NCBI GenBank assembly: GCA_028290385.1
Contig: JAQGJZ010000006.1
Location: 1-11,797, forward strand
Length of the DNA: 11,797 bases
Direction: 5' to 3'
Source: Enterovirga sp.
GTDB lineage: Bacteria > Pseudomonadota > Alphaproteobacteria > Rhizobiales > Beijerinckiaceae
Of the stretch, positions 1 to 7,561 are shown piece after piece. Position 1 is the first letter of the stretch; the number at the start of each line of letters is the position of its first letter. A program made the translations under genes and the position numbers. The notes beneath the pieces are model-generated. The model was not told the DNA's origin, did not search any database, and worked only from the letters and a program-made list of their open reading frames with translations.

Positions 1-2471
1 ATGTGCTGCAGCGCTGCCTGCACCTGCTCCAGCCCGGCGATGGTGGTGACCGCCGGCCCGGGCATCGGGATGATACCCTCGTCGACGAGGGCCTTGAACA
101 CCGCGAAATTCAGGTCGCTCTGCACCCGCGCCTGCTTGGTTACGTCGTCCACGACGCAGACGAGGTCGAGGTCGAGCGAGGTGCCGCCGATCGTCTTGAA
201 CAGCACGCGCGGCGGCGGCTCGTGCAGCACGTCGGCGTGCCGGCTCGCCTGCGCGATCAGGAGCTCGGCCGTTCGGGTCGGATCCTTGTCGCGCCCGATC
301 CCGATCGAGATGATGACCCGCCCGCTGCGATCGCCGCGCACGCGGTTCTTTACGACGCCCGAGATCAGGTTCGAGTTCGGGATGATGACGCTCGAGCGGT
401 CGTAGGTCTCGATCTCGGTCGCGCGGACGCTGATGCGCCGCACATAGCCCTCGCCGTCCCCGATCACGACGAGGTCGCCGACCCGGATCGGACGCTCCCA
501 GAGCAGGATCAGGCCGGAAACGAAGTTGTTCACGATGGATTGCAGGCCGAAGCCGATACCGACCGAGAGCGCACCGGCGACGATCGCGATCTTCTCGAGC
601 CCCAGCCCGAGGTAGGACAGGGCAAGCGCGGCCGCGGCGAAGAAGCCGAGATAGCCGGCGGCCGTCTGAATGGAGTTGCGCAGGCCGGCATCGAGATCGG
701 TCGTCGGCAGGAACGTGTTGGCCAGCCAGCGCTGGAGAATCCGGGTCACCCCTATGACGCTGCCGAAAAGCAGCAGCCCGATCAGGATCGTCGACAGCGA
801 TACCGTGACGTCGCCGACCTGGAAGCCGAAGAACGCGGCCCTGAGGTTGGACGTGATGTCGACCGATTCCACGCCCCACGGTGCCAGCGCCAGCAGTGCC
901 GCCACGAGAAACAGCACGACACGCGAGACGCCGGCCGCCAGCGTTCCGAACTGCTCCAGCGAGCGCCGCCTCAGGCCGAGATTGGCCTGCAGGGTGGTCG
1001 AGACCCGGCTGTTGCTCTTCAGCGTCTCGCCGAGGAACTCGTCGCTCAGCAGGACTCCCACGTAGAGCACCACGAGGAGCGAGATGATCCAGGCGACCTG
1101 GTCGATCAGGAAGGACGCCAAGGCGACATAGCCGCCGAGCAGGGCGGCGACCACGGCGGCGACGACCGCCCAGCCGAGAAGCCGGGCGGGCCCGGCCAGC
1201 GCCGGCTCGCGCGATACGTAGGGGCCGAGGCAGGATTCGTCCGTCTCCACCCGGACCGCGAAGCGGCGCAGGAGCTCGGCAAGGGTCGCTGCCGCGATCA
1301 GCACGACGACCGAGCGGGTGGCCACCGTGAGGGGCAGCCCGGCCGCGATCGCCTGGTTCAGGGAATCGAGAACCTTGCCGGTGGCCACCGTCGTGGCGAA
1401 CGCGATGGCGAAGCGAGCCGTCCAGCCGGCCGGGCCGTCCGAAATCGACAGAATGCGCCAGGCCGGCCGATTGGGCGCCAAAATCGCGTCGGCCGCGCCG
1501 CGGGCGAAGGCCACGAAGGCCAAGCCGCCGAGGAGGGCGGCGAGCACCGGATACAGCCTACCGGGAAACAGGTCCGCCAGCACGAGCAGCTGGTAGACCA
1601 CGAAGCTTCCCGCCGCGGCGGGAGCGGCCTCGAACAGCAGGATGCCCAGCGCCGTCCGGACCCTTCGGCGCTTGTTGACCTCGGTCGCCGTCTCGCTCCG
1701 CCGCACGAGGCGTGGGGCGAGGTGCCGGCGCGCGACGTGAAAGGCGACGGCGGCCCCGATCGCGAGCCCCAGAAGGGTCAGGGTCGCCGGCGAGGAGCGG
1801 CCCTCGAAGCGGGAGGCGGCGTCCTGCACCACGATCTGCAGCGCCCGCAGGTCGCGCGGGATCGAGGTGGCGGCCGAAACCCAGAGCTCCGGACTGAGCA
1901 GGGCATAGCTGCGCTCGAACAGGGCGCTCGCAAACACGCTCCGGCGCCGGTCGCTGATCTGCGTCGTGAGCTGCTCGGCCTGCGCCAGCAGGGCGCGGGC
2001 GACGCGCTGCGTCTCGTCGAAACGCGCGACGGCCGCCTCGCGTTCGGCGCGGTCGCGGGCGACATCCTCGCCTTCGCCGGTGCCTTCCTTCGGCTTGGGT
2101 CCGAGCTGTTCGAGGAGGCTCTTGGCCGCGTCGAGACGCGGCTGGATGGTGGCGACGATCTCCCGCAGCCGTTCGGCGATGGGATCGATGCGCCCGCGCA
2201 GATCCTGGAGCTCGGCCTGGGACAGGTCGCGGCGCCGCAGGGTGGCCTGTTGCTGGGCCAGTTCGGCGCGGGCCGCCTCCAGGTTCGCCCGCACGCGTTC
2301 AAGCGGCGAGGCGGCGGCATCCGTGCCGGCATCCTGGGGCGGATTTGGCGTTGCAGGCGCAGGTGCGGCGGGAGCCGCACTCTGCGGTTGCGGGGCGGTG
2401 GTCGAAACGGCTTGAGCCGCGGCCGGGACGGCCGCGGCAAGCGCTACCGCGAGAAGGAACCAACGAAGCAG
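1..2471 (-). CDS. MscS-family mechanosensitive ion channel with DUF3772-like N-terminal domain (3' end cut by window)
   Basis: This is probably an inner-membrane channel that opens under membrane tension and releases solutes during osmotic downshock. Reading the minus strand gives about 823 continuous residues to the window edge. A signal-peptide-like start (LLRWFLLAVALAAAVPAAAQA) is followed by an Ala/Pro-rich linker. A charged helical periplasmic region (about residues 60-210) contains LRGRIDPIAERL, typical of DUF3772. About ten membrane segments follow. The MscS core is clear: GLRNSIQTA near residue 596, then VAGALSVGIGFGLQSIVNNF (about 630-650), then LWERPIRVGD, and the beta domain with IIPNSNLIS near 700. 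The frame has no ATG, GTG or TTG between the upstream TGA (2493-2495) and the signal peptide. I place the start at CTG 2471; ACG 2483 is an alternative. The first canonical codon, GTG 2294, would delete the signal peptide. It lies downstream of a small membrane-protein gene and may share its stress promoter. The family call is strong, the start weak, and the C-terminus is probably nearly complete. Confidence 0.9.
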   Translation of the reverse strand, partial: MLRWFLLAVALAAAVPAAAQAVSTTAPQPQSAAPAAPAPATPNPPQDAGTDAAASPLERVRANLEAARAELAQQQATLRRRDLSQAELQDLRGRIDPIAERLREIVATIQPRLDAAKSLLEQLGPKPKEGTGEGEDVARDRAEREAAVARFDETQRVARALLAQAEQLTTQISDRRRSVFASALFERSYALLSPELWVSAATSIPRDLRALQIVVQDAASRFEGRSSPATLTLLGLAIGAAVAFHVARRHLAPRLVRRSETATEVNKRRRVRTALGILLFEAAPAAAGSFVVYQLLVLADLFPGRLYPVLAALLGGLAFVAFARGAADAILAPNRPAWRILSISDGPAGWTARFAIAFATTVATGKVLDSLNQAIAAGLPLTVATRSVVVLIAAATLAELLRRFAVRVETDESCLGPYVSREPALAGPARLLGWAVVAAVVAALLGGYVALASFLIDQVAWIISLLVVLYVGVLLSDEFLGETLKSNSRVSTTLQANLGLRRRSLEQFGTLAAGVSRVVLFLVAALLALAPWGVESVDITSNLRAAFFGFQVGDVTVSLSTILIGLLLFGSVIGVTRILQRWLANTFLPTTDLDAGLRNSIQTAAGYLGFFAAAALALSYLGLGLEKIAIVAGALSVGIGFGLQSIVNNFVSGLILLWERPIRVGDLVVIGDGEGYVRRISVRATEIETYDRSSVIIPNSNLISGVVKNRVRGDRSGRVIISIGIGRDKDPTRTAELLIAQASRHADVLHEPPPRVLFKTIGGTSLDLDLVCVVDDVTKQARVQSDLNFAVFKALVDEGIIPMPGPAVTTIAGLEQVQAALQH

Positions 2472-2501
2472 AGGTGGACTCGTCTCAACTGGTCAGGAAG
2501 G

Positions 2502-2524
2502 CCTCCGATCGCGAGGATCGGAGG
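2502..2524 (-). terminator. Perfect 9-bp hairpin between the small membrane-protein gene and the channel gene
   Basis: CCTCCGATC (2502-2510) and GATCGGAGG (2516-2524) are exact inverted repeats around a 5-base loop. The element lies 12 bases past the stop of the 93-residue gene and about 30 bases before the likely channel start. There is no U-run after it on the minus strand, so a classical intrinsic terminator is doubtful. It could instead be a partial terminator, an attenuator, or an mRNA-stabilising stem that sets the expression ratio of the two genes. Confidence 0.35.
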
Positions 2525-2536
2525 CGAGGCCACGCC

Positions 2537-2818
2537 TTAGCGTGGTGTTGCGCTGCCCGTCGTACCGGCTGCCGGCGCCGCTGGCGAGGGGTAGGCCGGG
2601 TTTTCGGTCGGCACGCGGGCCGAATTGGCCGAGCTCGCGCTGTTGTTGCTCTGCTCGGCGGACCTCTGCTGCGGGCTGGTCGGGGAGGTGGATCCGCTCC
2701 AGCTCATCAGCGAGACCATGTAGATGCCGAGGAGAACGAGGCTCGCCGCCAGCACCATCAACACCGGTTTTCCGGGGCCGCCCTGCCGGGCACGCTGGTC
2801 TGCCACTGTCTTGGCCAT
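2537..2818 (-). CDS. Small single-pass membrane protein, function unknown
   Basis: The 93-residue product has a short basic cytoplasmic N-terminus (residues 1-17, several K/R). One hydrophobic segment follows (about 18-38, VLMVLAASLVLLGIYMVSLM). The tail of about 55 residues is rich in Ser, Pro, Ala, Asn and Thr and probably disordered. By the positive-inside rule the tail should lie in the periplasm. The ATG is preceded by AAAGG at 7 bases spacing and ends in TAA, so the start is well supported. I do not recognise a named family. Its gene sits directly under an EcfG-type promoter and 65 bases upstream of the likely channel start on the same strand. That suggests a stress-induced envelope role and possibly an accessory of the channel, but this is only contextual inference. 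Confidence 0.75.
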   Translation of the reverse strand: MAKTVADQRARQGGPGKPVLMVLAASLVLLGIYMVSLMSWSGSTSPTSPQQRSAEQSNNSASSANSARVPTENPAYPSPAAPAAGTTGSATPR

Positions 2819-2830
2819 TGTCGAACCTTT

Positions 2831-2842
2831 GCAATCGATTGC
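2831..2842. repeat. 12-bp perfect palindrome in the leader of the small membrane-protein gene
   Basis: GCAATCGATTGC is exactly self-complementary. It lies between the -10 element of the predicted stress promoter (2855-2858) and the start codon (2818), and its start-proximal end runs into the AAAGG ribosome-binding site. It could be an operator for a dimeric regulator that acts as a roadblock, or chance. No regulator gene is adjacent. Confidence 0.35.
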
Positions 2843-2854
2843 CTGTCGCGGGTG

Positions 2855-2880
2855 AACGTTCCCGGCGCGAGCGCGGTTCC
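2855..2880 (-). promoter_or_regulatory. EcfG (general stress response sigma factor) promoter
   Basis: On the minus strand GGAAC (2880-2876) is followed after exactly 17 bases by CGTT (2858-2855). This matches the published consensus for the alphaproteobacterial general stress sigma factor EcfG, GGAAC-N16/17-CGTT. It points at the small membrane-protein gene, with about 36 bases from the -10 element to the ATG, so transcription would start near 2848. The -35 element begins only about 10 bases past the stop of the upstream glycosidase/reductase gene. The promoter would separate the stress unit from the glycan operon, though read-through from upstream is possible. Confidence 0.72.
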
Positions 2881-2890
2881 GCGTCCCGCC

Positions 2891-5014
2891 CTAGCCGACG
2901 GCCAGGCGGAGCGGCTGGTCCGGAACCCGCCAATCGGGTTCGCAGTCCCGAACGAACCGGTCGAGCGCGCTGTCGAGCGGGGGCATGATCTGCCCGCGCT
3001 CGGTGGCGAGAGACACGTCCCGGAGCAGCGGCCCCTCGCGCTGCGGCGGATTCTGCAGGCCCGCCCTCGCGGCCAGGCGGCAGGCGATCTCGGCCCAACT
3101 CGCCGCCCCGGCATGGGCGAGGTGCCGGATCCCCTCGTCGCCGTCGATCAAAAGATCGAACAACGCGTGCGCGAGGTCGGGCAGATAGGTCGGGGACACG
3201 ATCTCGGCCGCCCAGGCGACCGGCCCGCCGGACGCGAGCGACCGCACGGCGTCGAAGACCGCGTTGTCCTGGTGCCAGGGCCCGAACAGAGGGCCGGTGC
3301 GGATCGCGAGGGCATTGGGGTTGAGGCGGCGGATCTGCTGTTCCCTGGCGAGGGCGCGACGCCCCACGGGATCAACCGCATCGGCTCCGTCGGACTCACC
3401 ATAGGGGCGCCCGAGGCGCCCGGCGAACAGGCCGGGCCCGGTTACCGTGACGAAGCGCGCGCCTGAATGGCGGGCCCGCCAGGCGAGGTCGGGCACCGCA
3501 TGCGCCAGGCTGCCGTGCCGGGGCGCGAGCCCGGCGAGGTCGAGGATCGCCCAGGGCGGCGGTTCCGCTGCCGCCTCGAGCCGCCCCCCGTCCGCCGGTC
3601 CGACCAGGGAATGGGCGAGCCCGCGCTCACTCGCGATCCGGGACATCGCGTCCTGGACGGGCCCGCCGTCACCGAGGATCAGAACGCATCGGGGCGCGTT
3701 CGCGGCGCGCTCGCGGCGGATCACGGCCGGCTTGTAGAAGCGCGTCTCCCGCCGCCACCAGCCGGGACTGTCCAGGACCGGATGGTCGAACCTGCCCGTG
3801 GTGGCGAGCGCGGTCGCGGCGGCCGCGAGGGCCGTCGGCCGCGGCGAGGGCCCGCGCACGTCGAAGGGGCCCGGCTCATAGAAGCCCGTCTCGCGGGTGA
3901 GCAGGGAGTTCCAGTCCACCGCCCCGAACAGGGACCAGACCGTGACGGCCCGGACATCCGCGCCTTCGTCCCGGACCGTCTCGGCCGCGCGCCAGACGTC
4001 GAGCAGCCAGCGCACCTGCTCGTCGCGGCTGCAGCCGTGATGGGCCTCGGTCACGGCGATCGGCGCCCGGTAGCGCTCCCAGGCCTCGCGCAAGCGGGGG
4101 GCCGGGCCGGTTTCGCCGTCTAGCGCGCGGATCCGGACCGCTTCCACATCGGCGTAGGCGCTGCGCCCGTTGCCGCCGCGGAAATGCTCGGGGTAGCGCC
4201 TGAGGCGCTCGTCCAGATAGCGCTCGCTCGTCAGGTAATGGTTGATGCCGACGATGTCGGGCTTGGCTTCGCCTTCGGCCAGCTCGTCGAGCTCACGTTC
4301 GGTGATTCCGTTGGCCAGAAGCAGGGGCCGCCACGGGTGCCGCCGGTCGACCCGGCCGAACAGCAGGTCGAAGGAGAGCCACCGGCGCTGGTTCTCCAGC
4401 TCCGCCTGATAGGCGAGGGCGGGCGTGGAGAAGGTTTTGCCGAGGTCCTCCGTCTGCACGAGCGCCGCATCGGGGTTCACGCGCCGGATCTCGCGCATGG
4501 CCAGAAGTGTCGCCCGGCACTGGTTCACGAGCGCGCGGAAGAACGCGGCATCGCCCCGCTGGTGCGGATACCAGTGGCCGTACAGGCAGCTGAAGCGGGC
4601 CGTGGTGAGCGGCTCGTTCACCGGCGTGTAGAGGTCGATCCACGGGTAGCGCCGCGCGACCTGGGCGGCATGCCGCGCCAGCAGTTCCGGAAAGGCCGGA
4701 TCGACGAGGCTCGTATAGGCCGGCCCGCTGCCGTGATGGACGAGCCCGGCGATCGGCCGGATGCCGAGCTTGCGAAGCCGCCCGGCGCGCGCGTCGTGCC
4801 AGCCCCAGTCGCAGCAATCGGGAGCGTCGGGCGCGATCGACTCCCAGAGGAACGGGTAACGCAGGGTGCGGATGCCGAGCGCCGCGATCCGGTCCAGATC
4901 CTCAAGTCGCTCGCGATGCCCGGTCTCGCGGGCCTGGTCGCGGAAGCGCTCGCCGACGCGGACGATGGTGGCTTCGAGGCCGCCCCAGAGTTCGAGACGG
5001 TCGGGCCTTCCCAT
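2891..5014 (-). CDS. Fusion: GH1-like glycosidase domain plus degenerate RmlD-like (dTDP-4-dehydrorhamnose reductase) domain
   Basis: The product is 707 residues. Residues 1-410 form a GH1-type TIM barrel: WGGLEATIVRVG at the start, LRYPFLWESI (51-60), the acid/base motif TPVNEP with E134, GINHY (256-260), and a candidate nucleophile E323 in VTEAHHG. Residues 440-705 resemble RmlD, with RTGPLFGP (572-579) and SPTYLPDLAHALFDLL (607-622). Key RmlD features are lost. The GxxGxxG loop reads G448-DG-G451-PV-Q454. The YGxxK catalytic motif is replaced by VGRRA (550-554). The conserved STD segment is replaced by TGP (525-527). The barrel may still be active, but the reductase domain is probably catalytically dead and may act as a binding or scaffolding module. 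There is no signal peptide, so it should be cytoplasmic. It is the last gene of the glycosyltransferase-glf run, starting 21 bases after glf ends. The ribosome-binding site is weak. Homologues are likely to be annotated only by the reductase half. Confidence 0.85.
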   Translation of the reverse strand: MGRPDRLELWGGLEATIVRVGERFRDQARETGHRERLEDLDRIAALGIRTLRYPFLWESIAPDAPDCCDWGWHDARAGRLRKLGIRPIAGLVHHGSGPAYTSLVDPAFPELLARHAAQVARRYPWIDLYTPVNEPLTTARFSCLYGHWYPHQRGDAAFFRALVNQCRATLLAMREIRRVNPDAALVQTEDLGKTFSTPALAYQAELENQRRWLSFDLLFGRVDRRHPWRPLLLANGITERELDELAEGEAKPDIVGINHYLTSERYLDERLRRYPEHFRGGNGRSAYADVEAVRIRALDGETGPAPRLREAWERYRAPIAVTEAHHGCSRDEQVRWLLDVWRAAETVRDEGADVRAVTVWSLFGAVDWNSLLTRETGFYEPGPFDVRGPSPRPTALAAAATALATTGRFDHPVLDSPGWWRRETRFYKPAVIRRERAANAPRCVLILGDGGPVQDAMSRIASERGLAHSLVGPADGGRLEAAAEPPPWAILDLAGLAPRHGSLAHAVPDLAWRARHSGARFVTVTGPGLFAGRLGRPYGESDGADAVDPVGRRALAREQQIRRLNPNALAIRTGPLFGPWHQDNAVFDAVRSLASGGPVAWAAEIVSPTYLPDLAHALFDLLIDGDEGIRHLAHAGAASWAEIACRLAARAGLQNPPQREGPLLRDVSLATERGQIMPPLDSALDRFVRDCEPDWRVPDQPLRLAVG

Positions 5015-5035
5015 GGCGCGCTCGGCTGCGGGAGC

Positions 5036-6184
5036 CTAGGCTCCGGCAGCGGCTCCGATCGCCTTGACGGCGGTGGTATCGGCCCCGACCGGCAGGGATT
5101 CCGAAATCCGCCGATAGGTCGCGAGGGCCTGCCCGACCACCTGGTCCATGTTGTAGTAGCGATAGGTCGCGAGCCGGCCGACGAACCAAACGTCCGGCGT
5201 CGCCAGCGCGAGCTTCTCGTACTTCTTGAAGAGCTCGGCGTTCTCCGGCCGCGGGATCGGGTAGTAGGGGTCGCCTTCGGCGCTCGGATATTCGAACGTG
5301 ATGCTCGTCTTCGGATGCACCTGGCCGGTGAGGTGCTTGTACTCGCTGATGCGGGTGTAATCCTCGCTCATCGGGTAGTTCACGGTCCCGACGGGCTGGT
5401 ACTGCGCCTGGTCGAGCGTCTCGTGCCGGAAGCGGAGCGAGCGGTAGGGCAGCTTGCCGAAGCGGAAGCCGAAATACTCGTCGATAGGCCCGGTATAGAT
5501 CGTGCGCCGGTGCGGAATGGCGTCCTTGATGTCGCGATAATCGGTCTGCAGCATCACGTGGATGTTCGGGCTGCGCAGCATCGCCTCGAACATGCGCGTG
5601 TAGCCCTGGGCGGGCATGAACTGGAATTCGTCCGTGAAATACCGGTCGTCCCGGTTGGTCCGCGTCGGCACCCGGGCCGTGACCGACTTGTCGAGCTCCG
5701 AGGGGTCCACCCCCCATTGCTTGCGGGTGTAGCCACGGAAGAACTTCTCGTAGAGCTCGCGCCCGACCTTGGACACGACGACGTCCTCCGAGGTCCGGAT
5801 TTCCGGCACCGCCTCCGCGCGCTCGGCGAACCAGCCCTCCAGCTCGTCCGAGGTGAGGTTCAGTCCATACAGCGTGTTGACCGTGTCGAGATTGATCGGG
5901 ATCGGCACGAGCTTGTCGTCCACCCGGCCGAGCACCCGGTGCTCGTACGGGCGCCACGCGGTGAAGTTCGACAGGTAGTCGAAGATCCCCTTGGCGTTCG
6001 TGTGGAAGATGTGCGGGCCGTACTGGTGGATCAGGATGCCCGCGTCGTCGTGTCGGTCATAGGCGTTGCCGCCGATGTGGCTGCGCCGGTCGATCAGGAG
6101 CACCTTGTCGCCACGCTCGTTGGCGAGGCGCTCCGCCAGCACGCTGCCGGCGAAGCCGGCGCCGACGATCATCCAGTCGTACAT
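5036..6184 (-). CDS. glf: UDP-galactopyranose mutase
   Basis: This flavoenzyme converts UDP-galactopyranose to UDP-galactofuranose, the donor for galactofuranose-containing surface glycans. The product is 382 residues, within the usual 370-390 range. It starts with an FAD-binding strand (IVGAGFAGSVLAERLA) and continues with LIDRRSHIGGNAYD and YGPHIFHT, both hallmarks of the family. The body has FFRGYTRKQWGVDPSELD, IYTGPIDEYFGFRFGKLPYRS and EYKHLTGQ. The C-terminal part keeps WFVGRLATYRYYNMDQVVGQAL, which closes the FAD site. The ATG at 6184 has GGGAG 6 bases upstream and sits directly before MYDWMIVGAG. Much longer readings upstream overlap the glycosyltransferase in another frame and are spurious. 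It lies 20 bases after the glycosyltransferase stop and 21 bases before the GH1/RmlD fusion, so it is the middle gene of an operon. Confidence 0.97.
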   Translation of the reverse strand: MYDWMIVGAGFAGSVLAERLANERGDKVLLIDRRSHIGGNAYDRHDDAGILIHQYGPHIFHTNAKGIFDYLSNFTAWRPYEHRVLGRVDDKLVPIPINLDTVNTLYGLNLTSDELEGWFAERAEAVPEIRTSEDVVVSKVGRELYEKFFRGYTRKQWGVDPSELDKSVTARVPTRTNRDDRYFTDEFQFMPAQGYTRMFEAMLRSPNIHVMLQTDYRDIKDAIPHRRTIYTGPIDEYFGFRFGKLPYRSLRFRHETLDQAQYQPVGTVNYPMSEDYTRISEYKHLTGQVHPKTSITFEYPSAEGDPYYPIPRPENAELFKKYEKLALATPDVWFVGRLATYRYYNMDQVVGQALATYRRISESLPVGADTTAVKAIGAAAGA

Positions 6185-6204
6185 GAGCCGCTCCCGGGCT
6201 GGAT

Positions 6205-7455
6205 CTACTCGGCCGGGCCGGCGGCGATCGTCGATGCCGCTGCCCCCGACGCCACTGCAAGGTCGTCGGGCTCGCCCATCGCATCGCCGATCAGGCGCCG
6301 CATGGCGGCCCAGGTCGCGTCCCACGATCCGGTGGCGAGGTGGCGGTCCACCCGCTGCAGCCAGGGCGCGCGCGGGCGGGCCATCAGGCGCTCTGCCGCC
6401 GCGACCACCTCGCCCGCATCGGCCGCGATCTCGACGAGGTTGCGCTGGCCATAGGGGCGGATGACGTCCGTGATCGGGGTCGAGACCACGGGCACGCCGG
6501 CGGCCAGGAATTCGGGCGTCTTTGTCGGGCTGATGAAGCGCGTCGCGTCGTTCAGGGCGAACGGCATGAAGCCGATGTCCCAGCCGGACAGGTAGGACGG
6601 GAGCTCCTCGTAGCGCTTGCCGCCGAGCCAGTGGATGTTGGGCCGCTGCGGCAGGCTCGCCGGGTCGATCTTCACCACCGGGCCGATCATGACGAACTGC
6701 CAGTCCGGCCGCGCATCGGCTACGGCGCCGACCAGCTCGATGTCCATCCGCTCGTCGATCACGCCGAAGAACCCGAGCCGCGGGCCGGGGATTGCGGCCT
6801 GGTCGGCCGGGTCGCGCCGCTCCGTCCGGGCGCGGGCGAAATGCGCCGCATCGATGGAGGACGGGAAGGGATGCACGCTCGGGTGCCGGTGGCGCTTGGC
6901 CTCGTAGAGGCTCATGCCGCCCGTGAACACGAGGTCGGCCCGGGCGAACAGATCCTCCTCGTTGGCCAGCATCTCGGGCGAGGCGCCGCAAAAGGCGGAG
7001 AGCTCGTCCATGTTGTCGTAGATCACGGCATCTGCCGGCAGGTGGCCGGAGAAGCTCATGGCCATCGGTGTGTAATACCAGAAGATGCGCGACGGCGCCG
7101 GCTCGGCCGCCAGGAAGCGCTCCAGCATCCTGCGCTGCTCGGTCGTCGCGTCGAAGCCGTACATGCCCTCGGGCAGGATCGGCACCGCGATGCGGATGCC
7201 GCCGTCGCGGCGCGTCACCTCGAGATGCGGCGACACGCCGGCCCGCCACATCGGCTCCTCGAACACGACGACGTTGAAGTCGCGCGCGGCCCGGCTCAGG
7301 AGGTGCTGCGGCCGCTGCCAGACGAAATCCCAGCGCAGGTGCGACAGGCAAAGAAGAAGAGGCTTACGGCGCCCCGCGCCGAGGGAAACGTATGAGCCCG
7401 GTTCCGCCGTGAGGCCCCGAGGCGAGAACGCAATATCTCCGTTACGCCGAACCAT
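6205..7455 (-). CDS. Glycosyltransferase, GT-B fold (GT4/group 1-like)
   Basis: This 416-residue protein probably transfers a sugar from a nucleotide donor. It has a variable N-terminal extension (1-30), then PLLLCLSHLRWDFVWQRPQH (32-51), a motif common in glycosyltransferases of surface-polysaccharide loci. VIYDNMDELSAF (144-155) and PFPSSID (196-202) follow in the N-terminal Rossmann domain. The C-terminal donor-binding domain starts near LGFFGVIDERMD (227-238) and contains MIGPV, IHWLGGKRYEELPSYLSGWD, and SPTKTPEFLAAGVPVVSTP (309-327), the usual nucleotide-sugar-binding segment with Glu315. There is no signal peptide and no clear membrane span, so it is expected at the cytoplasmic side of the membrane. 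The ATG at 7455 has AAAGGA 6 bases upstream, which fixes the start. It is the first gene of the operon with glf and the GH1/RmlD fusion. The donor may be UDP-galactofuranose from Glf, but this is inference. Confidence 0.92.
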   Translation of the reverse strand: MVRRNGDIAFSPRGLTAEPGSYVSLGAGRRKPLLLCLSHLRWDFVWQRPQHLLSRAARDFNVVVFEEPMWRAGVSPHLEVTRRDGGIRIAVPILPEGMYGFDATTEQRRMLERFLAAEPAPSRIFWYYTPMAMSFSGHLPADAVIYDNMDELSAFCGASPEMLANEEDLFARADLVFTGGMSLYEAKRHRHPSVHPFPSSIDAAHFARARTERRDPADQAAIPGPRLGFFGVIDERMDIELVGAVADARPDWQFVMIGPVVKIDPASLPQRPNIHWLGGKRYEELPSYLSGWDIGFMPFALNDATRFISPTKTPEFLAAGVPVVSTPITDVIRPYGQRNLVEIAADAGEVVAAAERLMARPRAPWLQRVDRHLATGSWDATWAAMRRLIGDAMGEPDDLAVASGAAASTIAAGPAE

Positions 7456-7471
7456 GCGTCGTCCTTTGGCT

Positions 7472-7488
7472 GAGGTGCTGCGAGGTGC
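7472..7488. repeat. Tandem GAGGTGC repeat with 10-bp period
   Basis: GAGGTGC occurs at 7472-7478 and again at 7482-7488, separated by TGC, so the copies lie on the same face of the helix. They sit 17-33 bases upstream of the glycosyltransferase start codon, in its leader or promoter. This could be a regulator binding site, but two 7-base copies in GC-rich DNA may also be chance. Confidence 0.3.
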
Positions 7489-7561
7489 CGCAAGAGCGGG
7501 GGTGGGGCGGGCTGGTGCTCACCCCGGCCTGACTCCGGAGACCGACCGTAAGTTCCCGAGC

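Noticed and set aside
3..2540. 845-codon open frame on the plus strand
   Set aside because: It is antisense to the MscS channel. Its composition is rich in Arg, Asp, Gly and His with no domain pattern, as expected for the opposite strand of high-GC coding DNA. The minus-strand reading gives a clear channel.
4184..6454. 756-codon open frame on the plus strand
   Set aside because: It runs opposite to the GH1/RmlD fusion and glf. Glf is certain from its FAD motifs, and the plus-strand product shows no family features.
6185..7351. Long N-terminal extension of the UDP-galactopyranose mutase frame
   Set aside because: It overlaps the glycosyltransferase in another frame and has no recognisable content. 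ATG 6184 has a good ribosome-binding site and sits immediately before the FAD motif.
7531..7556. Possible EcfG promoter for the glycosyltransferase operon (GGAAC on the minus strand at 7556-7552)
   Set aside because: At 16 or 17 bases downstream the sequence is GAGT or AGTC, not CGTT, so the -10 element is missing.
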